A DNA stretch of 64,000 bases from Mucilaginibacter phyllosphaerae (GTDB taxonomy: Bacteria > Bacteroidota > Bacteroidia > Sphingobacteriales > Sphingobacteriaceae): positions 186,001 to 250,000 of the forward strand of contig NZ_SNQG01000001.1 of assembly GCF_004378255.1 (NCBI RefSeq), written 5' to 3'. The notes beneath the pieces were generated by a model. That model searched no databases, was not told the DNA's origin, and saw only the letters and a list, made by a program, of their open reading frames with translations. This document shows positions 10,301 through 20,052 of this stretch, one piece after another (the first letter of the stretch is position 1; every line of letters starts with the position of its first letter). The position numbers and the translations under genes were made by a program.

Positions 10301-11583
10301 TCATTACCAAGGCTTTTGATATTGTTGGTGTGCCTGTAGATTATACTGCTATGTGTTTTTAAATTATATCTTATAAGGCCTTTATTAGTCCCAAGCCAGG
10401 CAATATCATTTTTGGTGATGATGCTCCTTACCTCAGGTTTTAAGCCGGTAAATTTAAAAAAAGAAAATTTTATCTGGTTAAAATCAAGTTTGGCTACGCC
10501 ATCTCTTGCACAGATCCAAAGTACTCCTTCAGCATCTTTATAAATATTGCCATTGGGGTTGTTCTTAAAGTCGTCAAGCGGTGTCCAGGTGTTGGTTTGG
10601 GTATTTACCCAGTAAAAATTTTCATCACTACCAACTAACAAAGTATGATTACCTGCCGTGAGCAGATTAAACACAGCTTTGTTATTGATATCCGGCCGGT
10701 TAAAAGAAGTAAATGTTTCCGTTTTAGGATCAAATTTATAAAGGCCCTTCCAGTAGGTGCCTACCCATACAATGCCCTCTTCATCTTTACAGAGCGCCCA
10801 TACATCGTTAGCATTTTTTTGCCCGGGTTGTTGCACCTGCCTGTAATTTGTGAAACGACTGGTAGCTATATTAAACTTGTTTAAACCGCTACCCCAATTA
10901 CCCAGCCATAAATTGCCGCCATCCTCAACAATGGCATTCACAGATTTGCCCTTCATAGCATAGGCATTACGGGCATCCGGCTTATAAACCTCAAAATTAT
11001 TTTTTTTGGAATTGTACTTATTAAAGCCATCGTCCGTTCCTATCCATAACGTGCCATGTACATCTGTAAGTAAGGCCCATATTTTATCGTGGCTTAAAGA
11101 AGCTTTTTGATTGTCTTTATGAAAATACCTGGTAAACTTTTCTGTTAAAGGGTCAAACAGATTAAGGCCATCCATCGTACCTATCCATAAGCGCCCGTTT
11201 TTGTCGGCCACTATGGCATTTATAAAATTATTTGAGATAGAGTTACTATCAAGCTGATTATTTTGGAACGTTTTAAAATTATAACCGTCAAACTTGCATA
11301 AACCGTTCTCCGTACCAATCCACATAAACCCGTATTTATCTTTTATAGCGGTAGTGGTATTCCTGGAAGGCAGCCCATCATTTATCGTATATGTAACCAG
11401 AGAAAAATCCTTATAAAAGCTGTTGGCCAATGGAACATTTTGTGCATGCAGCGGCAGTATGAACAATAAAGCCAAAAACACTGTAAAAAAATATTTTCCA
11501 TTATAAATCAGCCTGCTAAAAAAAAGCTTTCCTTTATCTTTAGCATCTGCAGAATTACTTTTAGCTATAATTATTAACAACAT
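7399..11583 (-). CDS. Hybrid two-component system sensor/regulator (HTCS) of PUL I
   Basis: A one-piece 1394-residue sensor kinase and transcription factor that detects a glycan fragment in the periplasm and activates the PUL. After an N-terminal membrane anchor (about 30-48), residues 60-690 hold a double-propeller sensor made of repeats such as GRLWIGTMDGL. A Y_Y_Y domain follows (about 730-800), then a membrane helix at 808-828. The HisKA site is H865 in NISHEFRTP. The ATPase has N980 in NLLSNAIKFTP, DTGCGI (1008) and GFGIGL (1038). The receiver has acidic D1133/D1134, phospho-acceptor D1176, T1206 and K1228. An AraC-type helix-turn-helix spans about 1270-1375. All catalytic residues are present. 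It lies just upstream of susC on the same strand. Confidence 0.96.
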   Translation of the reverse strand: MLLIIIAKSNSADAKDKGKLFFSRLIYNGKYFFTVFLALLFILPLHAQNVPLANSFYKDFSLVTYTINDGLPSRNTTTAIKDKYGFMWIGTENGLCKFDGYNFKTFQNNQLDSNSISNNFINAIVADKNGRLWIGTMDGLNLFDPLTEKFTRYFHKDNQKASLSHDKIWALLTDVHGTLWIGTDDGFNKYNSKKNNFEVYKPDARNAYAMKGKSVNAIVEDGGNLWLGNWGSGLNKFNIATSRFTNYRQVQQPGQKNANDVWALCKDEEGIVWVGTYWKGLYKFDPKTETFTSFNRPDINNKAVFNLLTAGNHTLLVGSDENFYWVNTQTNTWTPLDDFKNNPNGNIYKDAEGVLWICARDGVAKLDFNQIKFSFFKFTGLKPEVRSIITKNDIAWLGTNKGLIRYNLKTHSSIIYRHTNNIKSLGNDDISRLYQDSKGKIWITTEFGFDEFDEANNVFNHHYHHSSLGALYNEDVFRDILEISPGIYGLATDAGLKIFNSKLNTYTHYFSSGSKNSISNNHLNCLLKDTDNTIWIGTSGGGLNRFYPETGRFKSYLLKGGAQKGISNNTIKKIFIDSRKNIWICTPDGLNLYDRKSDSFVIYSEANGFNDNVFNDMVEDKAGNLWVITEKGMSVLNPRTGDVKNFDEADGLYSNSAIYNYQDKIYVAGSRGIVLFNPVSINYNKQIPPVAFTNFQIFNKPITPSAQGPLKENLNTAKRITLNYNQNVFSLEFVALNYTLSAKNEYAYMLQGFDKKWNYVGRQRKATYTNLDPGTYVFNVKAANNDGVWNNVGKSLIIVITPPWYLTWWAYTAYFLIICTLVYSYILYNERQAKLRYEIRLAHLEGEKEKELHQKKLSFFTNISHEFRTPLTLIINPVKELLSAQNLNDNTSLNIVYRNAKRLLSLVDQLLLFHKADSSTGNLKISKLNIAYLANEVYLCFIHQAKARQINFEIICEEKFIELYADKEKIEIVLFNLLSNAIKFTPFGGIIKMTVYQDLSSVTITVQDTGCGIKEGTGDRLYTRFFQEESINNSSKGGFGIGLFLVKHFVEDHLGSISYTSKYGQGTLFKVSLLKGVRHFNPQIVYEDTEAGSVLLHELIEEADNDVYMEDVLETAPGEEELQSGLKSILLIDDNRDFREYLKMIFKTGYNVHEAGSAEEGLQKIKELLPDIVVSDVVMENMNGIDLCAIVKADINIGHTPIILLTSSSSTEGKLKGLEGGADDYISKPFDIEILKARVTGILKSKNNLQQYFYNEITLNKNTHKIPLEYKEFLDSCMRIVEQHLTDPDFSIQILANELSISHSSLYKKIKLISGLSANGFIRFIRLRKAAEILINTNHNIFETSYLVGINDIKYFREQFKKLFNMNPSQYMKKYRKVFSTGAVNTINRQPAKP

Positions 11584-11937
11584 AGGCTATTGTTATAAAT
11601 CAATTGGTGCCCCGCAACTTTATCCATCCACTACAAATTATAACACCGCCGTATAACAGGCAGGCGTTTTAATTACAGCCAACCCATATTAAACCATAAA
11701 CGAATTTTAAATAAAACCGGGATGTGGTTGTGATGGCTAAAACGTAATAAAAGTAACAATTGGTTTACATTGTAAAAAACTAAAGTAGCGTAATATTATT
11801 AATTGTAAAAAAAACAATTAATAATATTACGCTACTTTATAAACTTCCTGTGTTAAGAACAGGGATAGCTAAACAATAGACATGCTACTATAACTTACTA
11901 TTAATGAATATGGTAAGATAGATAAAATTACTATTTA
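11584..11937. other. 354-base gap between PUL II GH78 and the PUL I regulator gene
   Basis: No gene is supported here. It holds the long perfect hairpin listed separately (11781-11839), about 100 nt past the GH78 stop. Between the hairpin and 11583 lies the presumed promoter of the HTCS gene. No perfect TAnnTTTG element was recognised there; CAAATTATA near 11634 on the plus strand is one base off the required spacing. Confidence 0.5.
11781..11839 (-). terminator. Perfect 25-bp inverted repeat, probable terminator of the PUL II minus-strand operon
   Basis: The left arm at 11781-11805 and right arm at 11815-11839 are perfect reverse complements, with a 9-nt loop (taaaaaaaa). The stem is AT-rich with a GTAGCG/CGCTAC segment near its base. 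It follows the GH78 stop by about 100 nt, where an operon end is expected. The arms are longer than in most intrinsic terminators, and no strong T-run follows on the minus strand, so an mRNA-stabilising or other structural role is possible. Confidence 0.6.
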
Positions 11938-14900
11938 TTATCTCCGCTGCTTGGAATTCTCTGCAATAAAAGAAAAATGATAACTGCCAGAACCAACCTG
12001 GCACTTCAATTTATGATTGGTAACGCCTAATAGTTTAACACCTTTAACAGCCGGGGCTTGTTGATTACCTTCATAAATACCCTGTTTATTATCTGTAGGT
12101 AAGTAAACTGTTGCTGTAGTGTTTACAGGCACTGTAATATTAAGCAGCATCTTTTTACCAACTCTGCGCCACTCGCATTTAATATCACCGCTAACAGATG
12201 AATAGGTGCCTTTAACCCAGCTAAGGCTGCTTAACATTTCGGGTTTTATTATAAAACGCTTGAAACCTGCGCCAGCGGTATCCGGACTTATCCCTACCAG
12301 ATCATTAAAAAACCACTCGTTGATCTGGCCCGACATAAAATGGTTTTGTGAACCAAAGTTACCAACTCCCGCGTCCCATTTTTCTGTTAAGCTGGTTGCA
12401 CCCATTTTTAACTGATAACCATACCCAGGCCGTTCAGATTGATTGTTCATGTCATAAACCACATCTGACCGGCCTTCATCAGCCAGCGCACGCAGTAAAA
12501 ACCGGTAACCAACCTCTCCGGAAGTAAAACTGTTATCCCTTTTACGAATATCATTTACCAGCGATGTTAAAAGCTGTTGCCTGTTTTGGGTATCGGTAAG
12601 GTTAAAAAACAAAGGCATGGCGCTGGTAGTTTGCGAGCCTGTTGCATATAAACCTGTTTGCTTATTGTAAAAGGTTTTATTAAAAGATGCACGGATCTTA
12701 TTACTTGCCCCGTCATAATACTTCGCATCGTTTTGTTTACCCAACACCCGTGCAATTTGGCTCATGATCCAGTTATCATAATAGTAAATTGCAGTACCGG
12801 TAAACGAAACAGGTGTTAGCTGTGATCCCCAGGGCTCTTTGGGGCCGATATCATACCAGTCGCCGAGGCCTGTGTGAATAATATTGTCTTTTGCCTCGCC
12901 TGATAAGAATGCGATGTAGCGTTTCATCTTATCGTAATAACGTTCTAATAACGAAATATCGCCAGAAAACAAATACTGCTGCCAGGGCACAATAATAAAC
13001 GAACTGCCCCATTCCGGTGAATTGCGCATCCCGTTTGTCAGTTCGGGTGAGCCGGCAATAAAATATTCGGGCGCTATATTGGGTATCAAACCGTTTTTTA
13101 ACTGCGCATCTGCCATATCATTCATTGTTTTCCTGAACAATAATGCCATATCAAAATTATACCTTAACGATGGACCGTTGAGATGATTTTCTTCCAGCCA
13201 GCCCATTTTTTCGCGTTGAGGGCAATCTGTCATAAAACTCATCATGTTACTTCTTTGGGCCCAGCGCACCAGGCCGTAAATTTGGTTAAACAGTTTATTG
13301 GAGGTTTCGAACGTACCGGCAGGTTTAGATGCTGAGTGGACAATAACATCTGTTAGCTGTTCAACCACCGGATAAGCGCCATCAGGCGAGGGTGCTAACT
13401 CTACCTGCAGGTATCTTGCCCCTTGATAAAAGAATTTTGGGAACCATTGTTCATGGCCCAAGCCATTAAGCTTGTATTGCCACCAGGCAGGTCGCACACC
13501 ATCTTGCGTAGCCGAACTGCGGTCAACCAAACCATTCGCACCCAAAAGCTCCGACGGGATCATCCTTACAGCCGCCCCCCTGGGGCCACTCACCTTAAGC
13601 CCCGGCATCATCGAGGCATTCTGGCCAAAATCGTAGATATAAAGCTTATCACTTATTTTGGTGATTTTTACAGGCGTTATCGTATCTACAGCAACTACAG
13701 GCGGTGCCGCAGCTGATAATCCTTTCAGGCTTCCGCCTAGCCCATCCGTTTCTATGGCCGTGTACCATTTATCGCGCGGTACAAAACCTGGTTTATCCCA
13801 ACCGGCAGGTTCAAGCCCGGCATCATAATCCTCACCCCCGTAAAAGTTTGAGTAGGTAACAGGCCCGGGTGCTACACGCCAGCTTTTATCGGTATAAATG
13901 GTTTCAACGCTATTATCGTTATAAACCAGCCGGAGCTGTGCAATAGCCTTTGCCGGCCCGAAAGTGTTTAAAAACTTAACATACCGCATGGTATCAGGCT
14001 GAATATTGTACATACCGTTACCCAAAATTATCCCGATCGCGTTGTCGCCGCTTTTTAGCTCCTCAGTAATATCAAATGTATCGTAAAGTATTGTTTTACG
14101 GTAATCGGTCCAACCGGGGCTAAACAGGTAGTTACCTGCTTTTTTACCATTTATGGTTAATTCATACGCAGATAAACCGCTAACGGAGATTACCGCACTT
14201 ACCAGTTGTTTCTTCACCTTAAACTCTTTTCTTAAAAGCATAGATGAATAATTAGGCAGGCTTGCATAATCCTGCGGCCTATCGGTGAGGTTTGCCTTGG
14301 CAAAGCCACTGCTTTCAAAACTGTCGGATGCATCAACCTTTTGGCCTGCCGCTATATTTTTGCCTTCGCTGATAATTTCTATCTGCCTTAAACCAAAGGC
14401 ATAGCCTGTTCCCTCGGGGGCGAGTTTACTTACGGTTAACCGCACATACCTGCCGCTTGTATTGCCTTTGTAAACATGCGCAGGGGCATACCTGTCTGCT
14501 TTAAAATCTTTAGCTGTATACTCGGCAAGGGTAACTGCATCTTCAAAAGATGATCTATCAGATACCTGGATCTTAAACCTGCGCGGAAAAGCATACGCAC
14601 CCCTATCTGCATAAAATAAAGGGTACAGCGCAACTTCCGAAAACGGCTGCGAGCGGCCCAGATCTATCTGCACCCACTTTTCAGCATTTTCAGATCCGGC
14701 ATTTTCAGATTTATACCCTACCGAACTTAGGGCATACTTATCTGCACCTTCGGCGCTTATCCATTTGGCTTTCCAGTCGCTATCGTTTAACATACCCATT
14801 GTCCAGCAGGCGGGTTTGCTCCATACAGAAAGCTTATGCTGCTGGTTCCAAACCCTTACCTTCCACCAGCATTTTTGCCCGGATCTTAAAGCGCGGCCTG

Positions 14901-15198
14901 CATAGTTGATGTAAGCCATACGGTCGGTCATTACTTTACCCGAATTCCAAAGCTCTGCACCTTGTTTAAAATCGGGGCTGGCCGATACCATTATCTGGTA
15001 AGCTGTTTGCCTTGCACCGCGCTCGTTAAGATTAGTATTAGTGAGTATATAACTTAAAGCAGGTTTGCCAATATCTATGCCCAACGGATCCTGACGAAGT
15101 TCGCAAGCCAGTTTTACCGGGAGTAGCTGGGCATAGGCTGCTATCCCTGTGATGCTAAGAAAAAACAAAACGAATATTTTTTTTGTAGGTAACTGCAT
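11938..15198 (-). CDS. GH78 alpha-L-rhamnosidase with an inserted discoidin-like domain
   Basis: This periplasmic enzyme removes terminal alpha-L-rhamnose. The start at 15198 is chosen because it gives a signal peptide (KKIFVLFFLSITGIAAYAQ); an ATG 23 codons upstream does not. Domains in order are an Fn3-like N-domain (DPLGIDIGKPALSYIL), an F5/8-type-C-like insert at roughly 170-300 (KWVQIDLGRSQPFSEVALYP), a beta-sandwich (GWTDYRKTILYDTFDI), an (alpha/alpha)6 barrel and a C-terminal sandwich. The catalytic motif is DCPQREKMGWLEE with D658, predicted general acid E663 and E670. Its length of 1086 residues exceeds the paralogue at 21398 by about 160, partly from the insert. It is the last gene of the SusC-SusD-GH78 operon and starts 86 nt after the susD stop. 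Confidence 0.94.
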   Translation of the reverse strand: MQLPTKKIFVLFFLSITGIAAYAQLLPVKLACELRQDPLGIDIGKPALSYILTNTNLNERGARQTAYQIMVSASPDFKQGAELWNSGKVMTDRMAYINYAGRALRSGQKCWWKVRVWNQQHKLSVWSKPACWTMGMLNDSDWKAKWISAEGADKYALSSVGYKSENAGSENAEKWVQIDLGRSQPFSEVALYPLFYADRGAYAFPRRFKIQVSDRSSFEDAVTLAEYTAKDFKADRYAPAHVYKGNTSGRYVRLTVSKLAPEGTGYAFGLRQIEIISEGKNIAAGQKVDASDSFESSGFAKANLTDRPQDYASLPNYSSMLLRKEFKVKKQLVSAVISVSGLSAYELTINGKKAGNYLFSPGWTDYRKTILYDTFDITEELKSGDNAIGIILGNGMYNIQPDTMRYVKFLNTFGPAKAIAQLRLVYNDNSVETIYTDKSWRVAPGPVTYSNFYGGEDYDAGLEPAGWDKPGFVPRDKWYTAIETDGLGGSLKGLSAAAPPVVAVDTITPVKITKISDKLYIYDFGQNASMMPGLKVSGPRGAAVRMIPSELLGANGLVDRSSATQDGVRPAWWQYKLNGLGHEQWFPKFFYQGARYLQVELAPSPDGAYPVVEQLTDVIVHSASKPAGTFETSNKLFNQIYGLVRWAQRSNMMSFMTDCPQREKMGWLEENHLNGPSLRYNFDMALLFRKTMNDMADAQLKNGLIPNIAPEYFIAGSPELTNGMRNSPEWGSSFIIVPWQQYLFSGDISLLERYYDKMKRYIAFLSGEAKDNIIHTGLGDWYDIGPKEPWGSQLTPVSFTGTAIYYYDNWIMSQIARVLGKQNDAKYYDGASNKIRASFNKTFYNKQTGLYATGSQTTSAMPLFFNLTDTQNRQQLLTSLVNDIRKRDNSFTSGEVGYRFLLRALADEGRSDVVYDMNNQSERPGYGYQLKMGATSLTEKWDAGVGNFGSQNHFMSGQINEWFFNDLVGISPDTAGAGFKRFIIKPEMLSSLSWVKGTYSSVSGDIKCEWRRVGKKMLLNITVPVNTTATVYLPTDNKQGIYEGNQQAPAVKGVKLLGVTNHKLKCQVGSGSYHFSFIAENSKQRR

Positions 15199-15284
15199 TA
15201 TCTGGGTGTTAATAAATAAAACTAACCATTTGGTGCATAAAGATACATGGCATAATAGATATGCCATGTATCTGTGCAGTAAAG

Positions 15285-16754
15285 TTAAAAATAAGGATTA
15301 AGCGCTGCTTCAGAATTTGGTATCGGGAACAGCAGGCTGATATTGGTGAATGCTGCAGGTGCAACCGTAATACCTGCCGGGAAATAATATGCCTGTGGGT
15401 TAGCTTTTATACGTGCCCCATATGCAGTAAGCACCTGTACAGCCTGCCCGGTGCGCACCAGGTCCGGCCATCGTTTATTTTCCAGGGCCAATTCAACCCT
15501 TCTTTCATTGATAATAGCCTGGCGAAGATCGGCCCCACCACCGGCCGTAGTACCGGCTAAACCGGCCCTTGTCCTAACCTGGTTCAATAAACTAATTGCC
15601 TCGCCGCTTTTTCCTTGCTCATTCAATGCTTCGGCTAAAAACAACAACACTTCTGCATACCTGTACACCGGCCAGTTATCATTGGTATTGCCTGTTTGCG
15701 CATGTGTATGGTTATATTTTTTTGTATAGGGATAAGCAACCCCACCGGCAGTTACTGTCCCGATGGTTGCATCCTTCCTTTTATCACCCGCCTCATAAGC
15801 AGCTATCAGATCGGGCGAAGGGATGTTATAACCTTCAATGGTTAATGCGTTTTCGGGCGATACGCCGGTTACCGCACTTATTTCGGCACCACTAATTGGC
15901 TGTGGCAAAAACTGGTAAATAAAATTGCTGGCATAGCCGTCTGCACCTTGCTGGTATTGTATTTCAAAAACAGATTCGGAATTATTTTTATTGGCCGGAT
16001 CGAAAACAGCAGCATAATCGCTTATCAGGCTATACTGCCCCGATGTAACAACACTTTTGAAAGCAGCTTCTGCTTCGGGCCATTTTTTTAATACCATGTA
16101 AACATTACCTAAAAGTGTTTGCGCCGTACCTGAAGTAACCCTGCCTTTTTCCTGCGTGCTTTTATCAGGCAGCAGTGATGCGGCTGCCTTTGCATCGATA
16201 ATGATTTGATTGTAAACAGAATCTATACTGCTTAACGGAAGAGCAGTTTCACCAAGTGTGCCTACAGGCTTTAAGTGCAACGGCACTTTACCAAAATACT
16301 GCACCAGATCAAAATAAGCAAACGCCCTTAAAAAGTAAGCCTGGCCTTTCATGTTGTTCTTTGCCGTTTCATCAAAAGCAACACCATCAATAGGCGCTAA
16401 TAACTGATTAACCCTGGCAATAATCTGGTAGTCGTTAACGTACTTACCGCCTGCAATGCCATTGTTAGCATCGTTGGTAAAATCAGCAATGTATTCTGCC
16501 TGTATGGTACCCCTATCGTTCGGGTTGAATTTGTAGCGCGAGTTATCGGCCCTTAATTCGCCCATTGCCCAGGCGTTGTTATACAATGATCTTAAAGGCG
16601 CATACGCCCCGTTAACAGCCTGCTGAAAATCTGACTGTGATTTAAAGTAGATTGGTGTACTTAATGCTGTTTTTGACGGCAGCTCTAAAAAGTTTTTTTT
16701 ACAGGCAACCAACGCAATAGCTAATATACCTGTTAAAACAATTCTATATTTCAT
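15285..16754 (-). CDS. SusD/RagB-family glycan-binding lipoprotein (PUL II)
   Basis: A 489-residue surface lipoprotein. The signal peptide ends in ALVAC with Cys18, then KKNFLELPSK. TPR-like helices include KGQAYFLRAFAYFDLVQYFG and TAQTLLGNVYMVLKKWPEA. The C-terminal signatures are VYRYAEVLLFLAEALNEQGK and RRVELALENKRWPDLVRTG, and it ends LLFPIPNSEAALNPYF, as in most SusD proteins. It lies 32 nt after susC and 86 nt before the GH78 start, so the three form one operon. It probably binds a rhamnose-containing glycan, inferred from the neighbouring rhamnosidases and not from binding residues. Confidence 0.95.
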   Translation of the reverse strand: MKYRIVLTGILAIALVACKKNFLELPSKTALSTPIYFKSQSDFQQAVNGAYAPLRSLYNNAWAMGELRADNSRYKFNPNDRGTIQAEYIADFTNDANNGIAGGKYVNDYQIIARVNQLLAPIDGVAFDETAKNNMKGQAYFLRAFAYFDLVQYFGKVPLHLKPVGTLGETALPLSSIDSVYNQIIIDAKAAASLLPDKSTQEKGRVTSGTAQTLLGNVYMVLKKWPEAEAAFKSVVTSGQYSLISDYAAVFDPANKNNSESVFEIQYQQGADGYASNFIYQFLPQPISGAEISAVTGVSPENALTIEGYNIPSPDLIAAYEAGDKRKDATIGTVTAGGVAYPYTKKYNHTHAQTGNTNDNWPVYRYAEVLLFLAEALNEQGKSGEAISLLNQVRTRAGLAGTTAGGGADLRQAIINERRVELALENKRWPDLVRTGQAVQVLTAYGARIKANPQAYYFPAGITVAPAAFTNISLLFPIPNSEAALNPYF

Positions 16755-16786
16755 AATATCTTATCTAAATAGCTGTTAAAATATAA

Positions 16787-19700
16787 TTATCTAATGCCTA
16801 CGTTAATACCAAAAGTAAACGTTCGGGGTACGGGATATGCCGAGTAATCCAGCCCCTGGCCTAAAGCCGATGCCTGGTTACCATTGGCATCTGTGCTTAC
16901 CTCGGGATTGGCACCTTTATAATTTGTAAATACAAATGCCTGTTGTACGCTGGTGTACAAGCGTAAATTATTCAGGTATTTATTATTGGCAAAGGGTATA
17001 GTATAGCCGAGCGTAATATTTTTGATAGTGAAAAAACTACCACTTTGTAAAAAATGGGTTGATGATAATGCACGTTCATTAGCTGTTGATCCGGTTGTTT
17101 TACCATACTTGCCTGCACCCGGATTTTCCGGCGATCTCCACCTGTATTTTACATCTTTTAACACGTTAAATACACCGTCGAGGTTGGTTGTTCCCTCATC
17201 TAAAAGGCTCATGATCTTATTTCCGTATGATCCTGCTCCTACTATGGTAAGATCAAATTGCTTGTAAGCAAAGTTATTGGTAATACCGTAGGTAAACTTA
17301 GGAAAAGGGTTACCTATAACGGTGCGGTCATCATTATCGCCACCACTTGTAATAACCCCATCTCCATTTACATCTTTATACTTAATTGTCCCAACCTGCG
17401 AATCGATAAGTTTTGGAGAGCTGTCAAACTCGGCCTGATTTTTATAAACCCCTTCCTGTACTAAGCCGTAAAGCTGCCCTATGCGCCCGCCAACCTTAGT
17501 GATGGTGTGATCACCGTAAATCCGGTCACTTAAACCGGATAGCGCCAGTACCTTATTATCACTAAAAGATATATTAAAGTTGGTGTTCCACTTAAAGGTG
17601 CCGGTAAAGTTATTTGAAGTTACCGTAAACTCATGTCCCCAGAATTGCAAATCGCCAACATTATCAATAAAATTACTAAAGCCCGATTCCTGGGCCACAG
17701 GAAGGTTAAATAGCAAATTTGTAGTTCTTTTATTATAATAGTCGTAAGTAAATGTTAGCCGGTTATTTAATACGGCAAGGTCTAAACCAATATCAAATTG
17801 CTTGGTAGTTTCCCAACCAAGGCGGCTATTACCAATTGAAGTTACCGCTATACCACTTGCCACAGTAGATCCGAATATGGCATTTGATGAATTAATGTTA
17901 GCGTACTGTGTATAATTACCTATATTATTATTACCTGTTACGCCATAACTGCTGCGTACTTTCAGCAAAGAGATCTGGCTGATATTTTGCATGAAACTTT
18001 CATCCGATATATTCCAGCCCAAAGAAACAGAGGGGAAGTTACCGTACTTGTTATTTGCACCAAACCTGGAAGAACCGTCGCGGCGTAGAGATGCCGTTAA
18101 TAAATATCGCCCTTTATAATTATAGTTCAATCTGGAAATGTAGGATAATAAATTATATTGCTGAATATCCTGGTAAGTATTGTTCCTGTCGATATTTACA
18201 GCCGATTGAATAGTATGTATTCTGTCATCCGGATAATTTGTCCCCCTGATCTGGTTGTAATTTGATTGTGTGCTCTGGATGGTATATCCTCCTAAAAGTT
18301 CAATCGTATGCTCACCAAACGACCGCTTGTAGGTTACCAGGTTTTCATTCAGCCATGAGGTATAACGGTTATTAGATTCAAACCCGCTTGCTGTTACCGG
18401 TGGTACTGATGCAAATCCCCTTGATGCTGTTGACGGGTTAAAGTTATTATAAGTGGATTGGCCTAAATCAACATTAATAGTTGATTTTAGGGTTAATCCA
18501 TTTATTGGCTGGTATTGCACATACGCATTTGTAAGCAAACGGGTGGTTTTGGTAATATTCTCTATCTGCTGAATGGAGTTTACCCAGTTAGGCGTTGGGA
18601 AAACACCATTCGCGTTATTAGTAAGCGACCCATCCGGATTATAAATAGGCAAGGTAGGCCAGGTTAATAATGCGTTGTTAATTAAACCGCCGCCCTGGTA
18701 AAAAAGGCCATCTGTAGCCGGTGCATTATTTATCACATAACTCGGCGCAATGTTAAAGCCTACCTTAATATTGTTAGAAATATCATAATCGTTATTTGCC
18801 CGTAACGAAAAACGTTTATAATTTGAATTAAGCAGCACTCCATCCTGATTAAAGTAACTCCCGGTTATGGCCGACCGTGATTTTTCGGTGCCGGTGTTTA
18901 TACTAAGGCTATAGTTTTCGATAATAGCCGATCGTAGTAAAGCGTTGTACCAATCGTATCCCTTGCCATATTGTGCAGGGTTTTGAAAAGCTGCAGGAAC
19001 GGGCTGTCCCAGGTCCTCATACGATTCCTTTTTAAACTGCGCAAATTCTGTTGCATCCATCATATCCGGCCTGCCCTTTTGAGGCACCTGCTGGATACCA
19101 ACATAGCTGCTGAAATTGATATTAGTTTTGCCAGTTTTACCTCGCTTGGTGGTAATCAGTACCACACCGTTGGCTGCCCTTGAGCCGTATAAAGAGGTAG
19201 ATGCAGCATCTTTTAAAACACTGATCGTTTCAATTTCATCAGAGTTAATACTGCTGATATCTCCTACTATCGGGAAACCATCAACCACATATAATGGATC
19301 GCTGCCTGCAGAAATCGAAGCTGACCCTCTGATCCGCACCTGGATCCCCTGCCCCGGTTTACCTGTAGCCTGGGTTATCTGCACACCTGCAAGTTTCCCC
19401 TGTAGCTTTTGTGTTACCTGGGCAGATGGAATATCCTGAAGTTCTTTGGCATTAACCGTTTGTAATGCGCCTGTAGATGTTCGCTGTGTGGTATTACCAT
19501 ACGCTACAATCACCACCGCATCTAATGTTTTGGCATCTTCTGCTAATTGAGCGTTAATTACACTGCGGCCATTTACAGGGATCTCACTTTTAACGAAGCC
19601 TATATAGGTAAAAACCAGTATATCTCCTGTACCTTTAAGCTGGTATCTGCCATTAACATCTGTTGATGTGGCGATGGTAGTGCCTTTAAAATTTACGGTA

Positions 19701-19876
19701 ACCCCGGCTAACGGTTCACCTTTTTGCGTGGTAACTTGCCCGCTTATATTTGCCGCCTCGGTTTTTTGCGCTAACCCTGTACCTGGGCTGCTTATTATAA
19801 ATATAAAACTTAAAATAAAGCAGATAATAATTTCATACCCCCTTTTATAGTAGGAGCTATCTTTTAATAGGTTCAT
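16787..19876 (-). CDS. SusC/RagA-family TonB-dependent transporter (PUL II)
   Basis: A 1029-residue importer. The start at 19876 gives a signal peptide (about 1-36, ending GTGLAQ); the upstream in-frame ATG at 19957 adds 27 residues unlike a signal. A carboxypeptidase-regulatory-like domain (43-112, SGQVTTQKGEPLAGVTVNFK) precedes the TonB-box-like segment DAVVIVAYGNTTQRT near 120. Plug and barrel follow, with DAASTSLYGSRAANGVVLITTK and a C-terminal TFTFGINVGIR. There is no STN domain. It is transcribed divergently from the AraC gene, and a direct-repeat operator with a TAnnTTTG box lies about 180-240 nt upstream, which predicts a 5' leader of about 170 nt. Confidence 0.95.
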   Translation of the reverse strand: MNLLKDSSYYKRGYEIIICFILSFIFIISSPGTGLAQKTEAANISGQVTTQKGEPLAGVTVNFKGTTIATSTDVNGRYQLKGTGDILVFTYIGFVKSEIPVNGRSVINAQLAEDAKTLDAVVIVAYGNTTQRTSTGALQTVNAKELQDIPSAQVTQKLQGKLAGVQITQATGKPGQGIQVRIRGSASISAGSDPLYVVDGFPIVGDISSINSDEIETISVLKDAASTSLYGSRAANGVVLITTKRGKTGKTNINFSSYVGIQQVPQKGRPDMMDATEFAQFKKESYEDLGQPVPAAFQNPAQYGKGYDWYNALLRSAIIENYSLSINTGTEKSRSAITGSYFNQDGVLLNSNYKRFSLRANNDYDISNNIKVGFNIAPSYVINNAPATDGLFYQGGGLINNALLTWPTLPIYNPDGSLTNNANGVFPTPNWVNSIQQIENITKTTRLLTNAYVQYQPINGLTLKSTINVDLGQSTYNNFNPSTASRGFASVPPVTASGFESNNRYTSWLNENLVTYKRSFGEHTIELLGGYTIQSTQSNYNQIRGTNYPDDRIHTIQSAVNIDRNNTYQDIQQYNLLSYISRLNYNYKGRYLLTASLRRDGSSRFGANNKYGNFPSVSLGWNISDESFMQNISQISLLKVRSSYGVTGNNNIGNYTQYANINSSNAIFGSTVASGIAVTSIGNSRLGWETTKQFDIGLDLAVLNNRLTFTYDYYNKRTTNLLFNLPVAQESGFSNFIDNVGDLQFWGHEFTVTSNNFTGTFKWNTNFNISFSDNKVLALSGLSDRIYGDHTITKVGGRIGQLYGLVQEGVYKNQAEFDSSPKLIDSQVGTIKYKDVNGDGVITSGGDNDDRTVIGNPFPKFTYGITNNFAYKQFDLTIVGAGSYGNKIMSLLDEGTTNLDGVFNVLKDVKYRWRSPENPGAGKYGKTTGSTANERALSSTHFLQSGSFFTIKNITLGYTIPFANNKYLNNLRLYTSVQQAFVFTNYKGANPEVSTDANGNQASALGQGLDYSAYPVPRTFTFGINVGIR

Positions 19877-20052
19877 GATAAAATTAATTGTGATATAGGA
19901 TAAAAGATGTTTTTTGTTGCCTGGCGGGAGTGTGCAATACCACACCTGCCCTCCCATTTAAAAAGGTACGTTTTTCGCATAAGGTAATTTCTGTTAACTG
20001 GTTATAACTAATTGGTGTACAGCCAGGGTTTGGCTGTTTGGTTTTATAAAAT

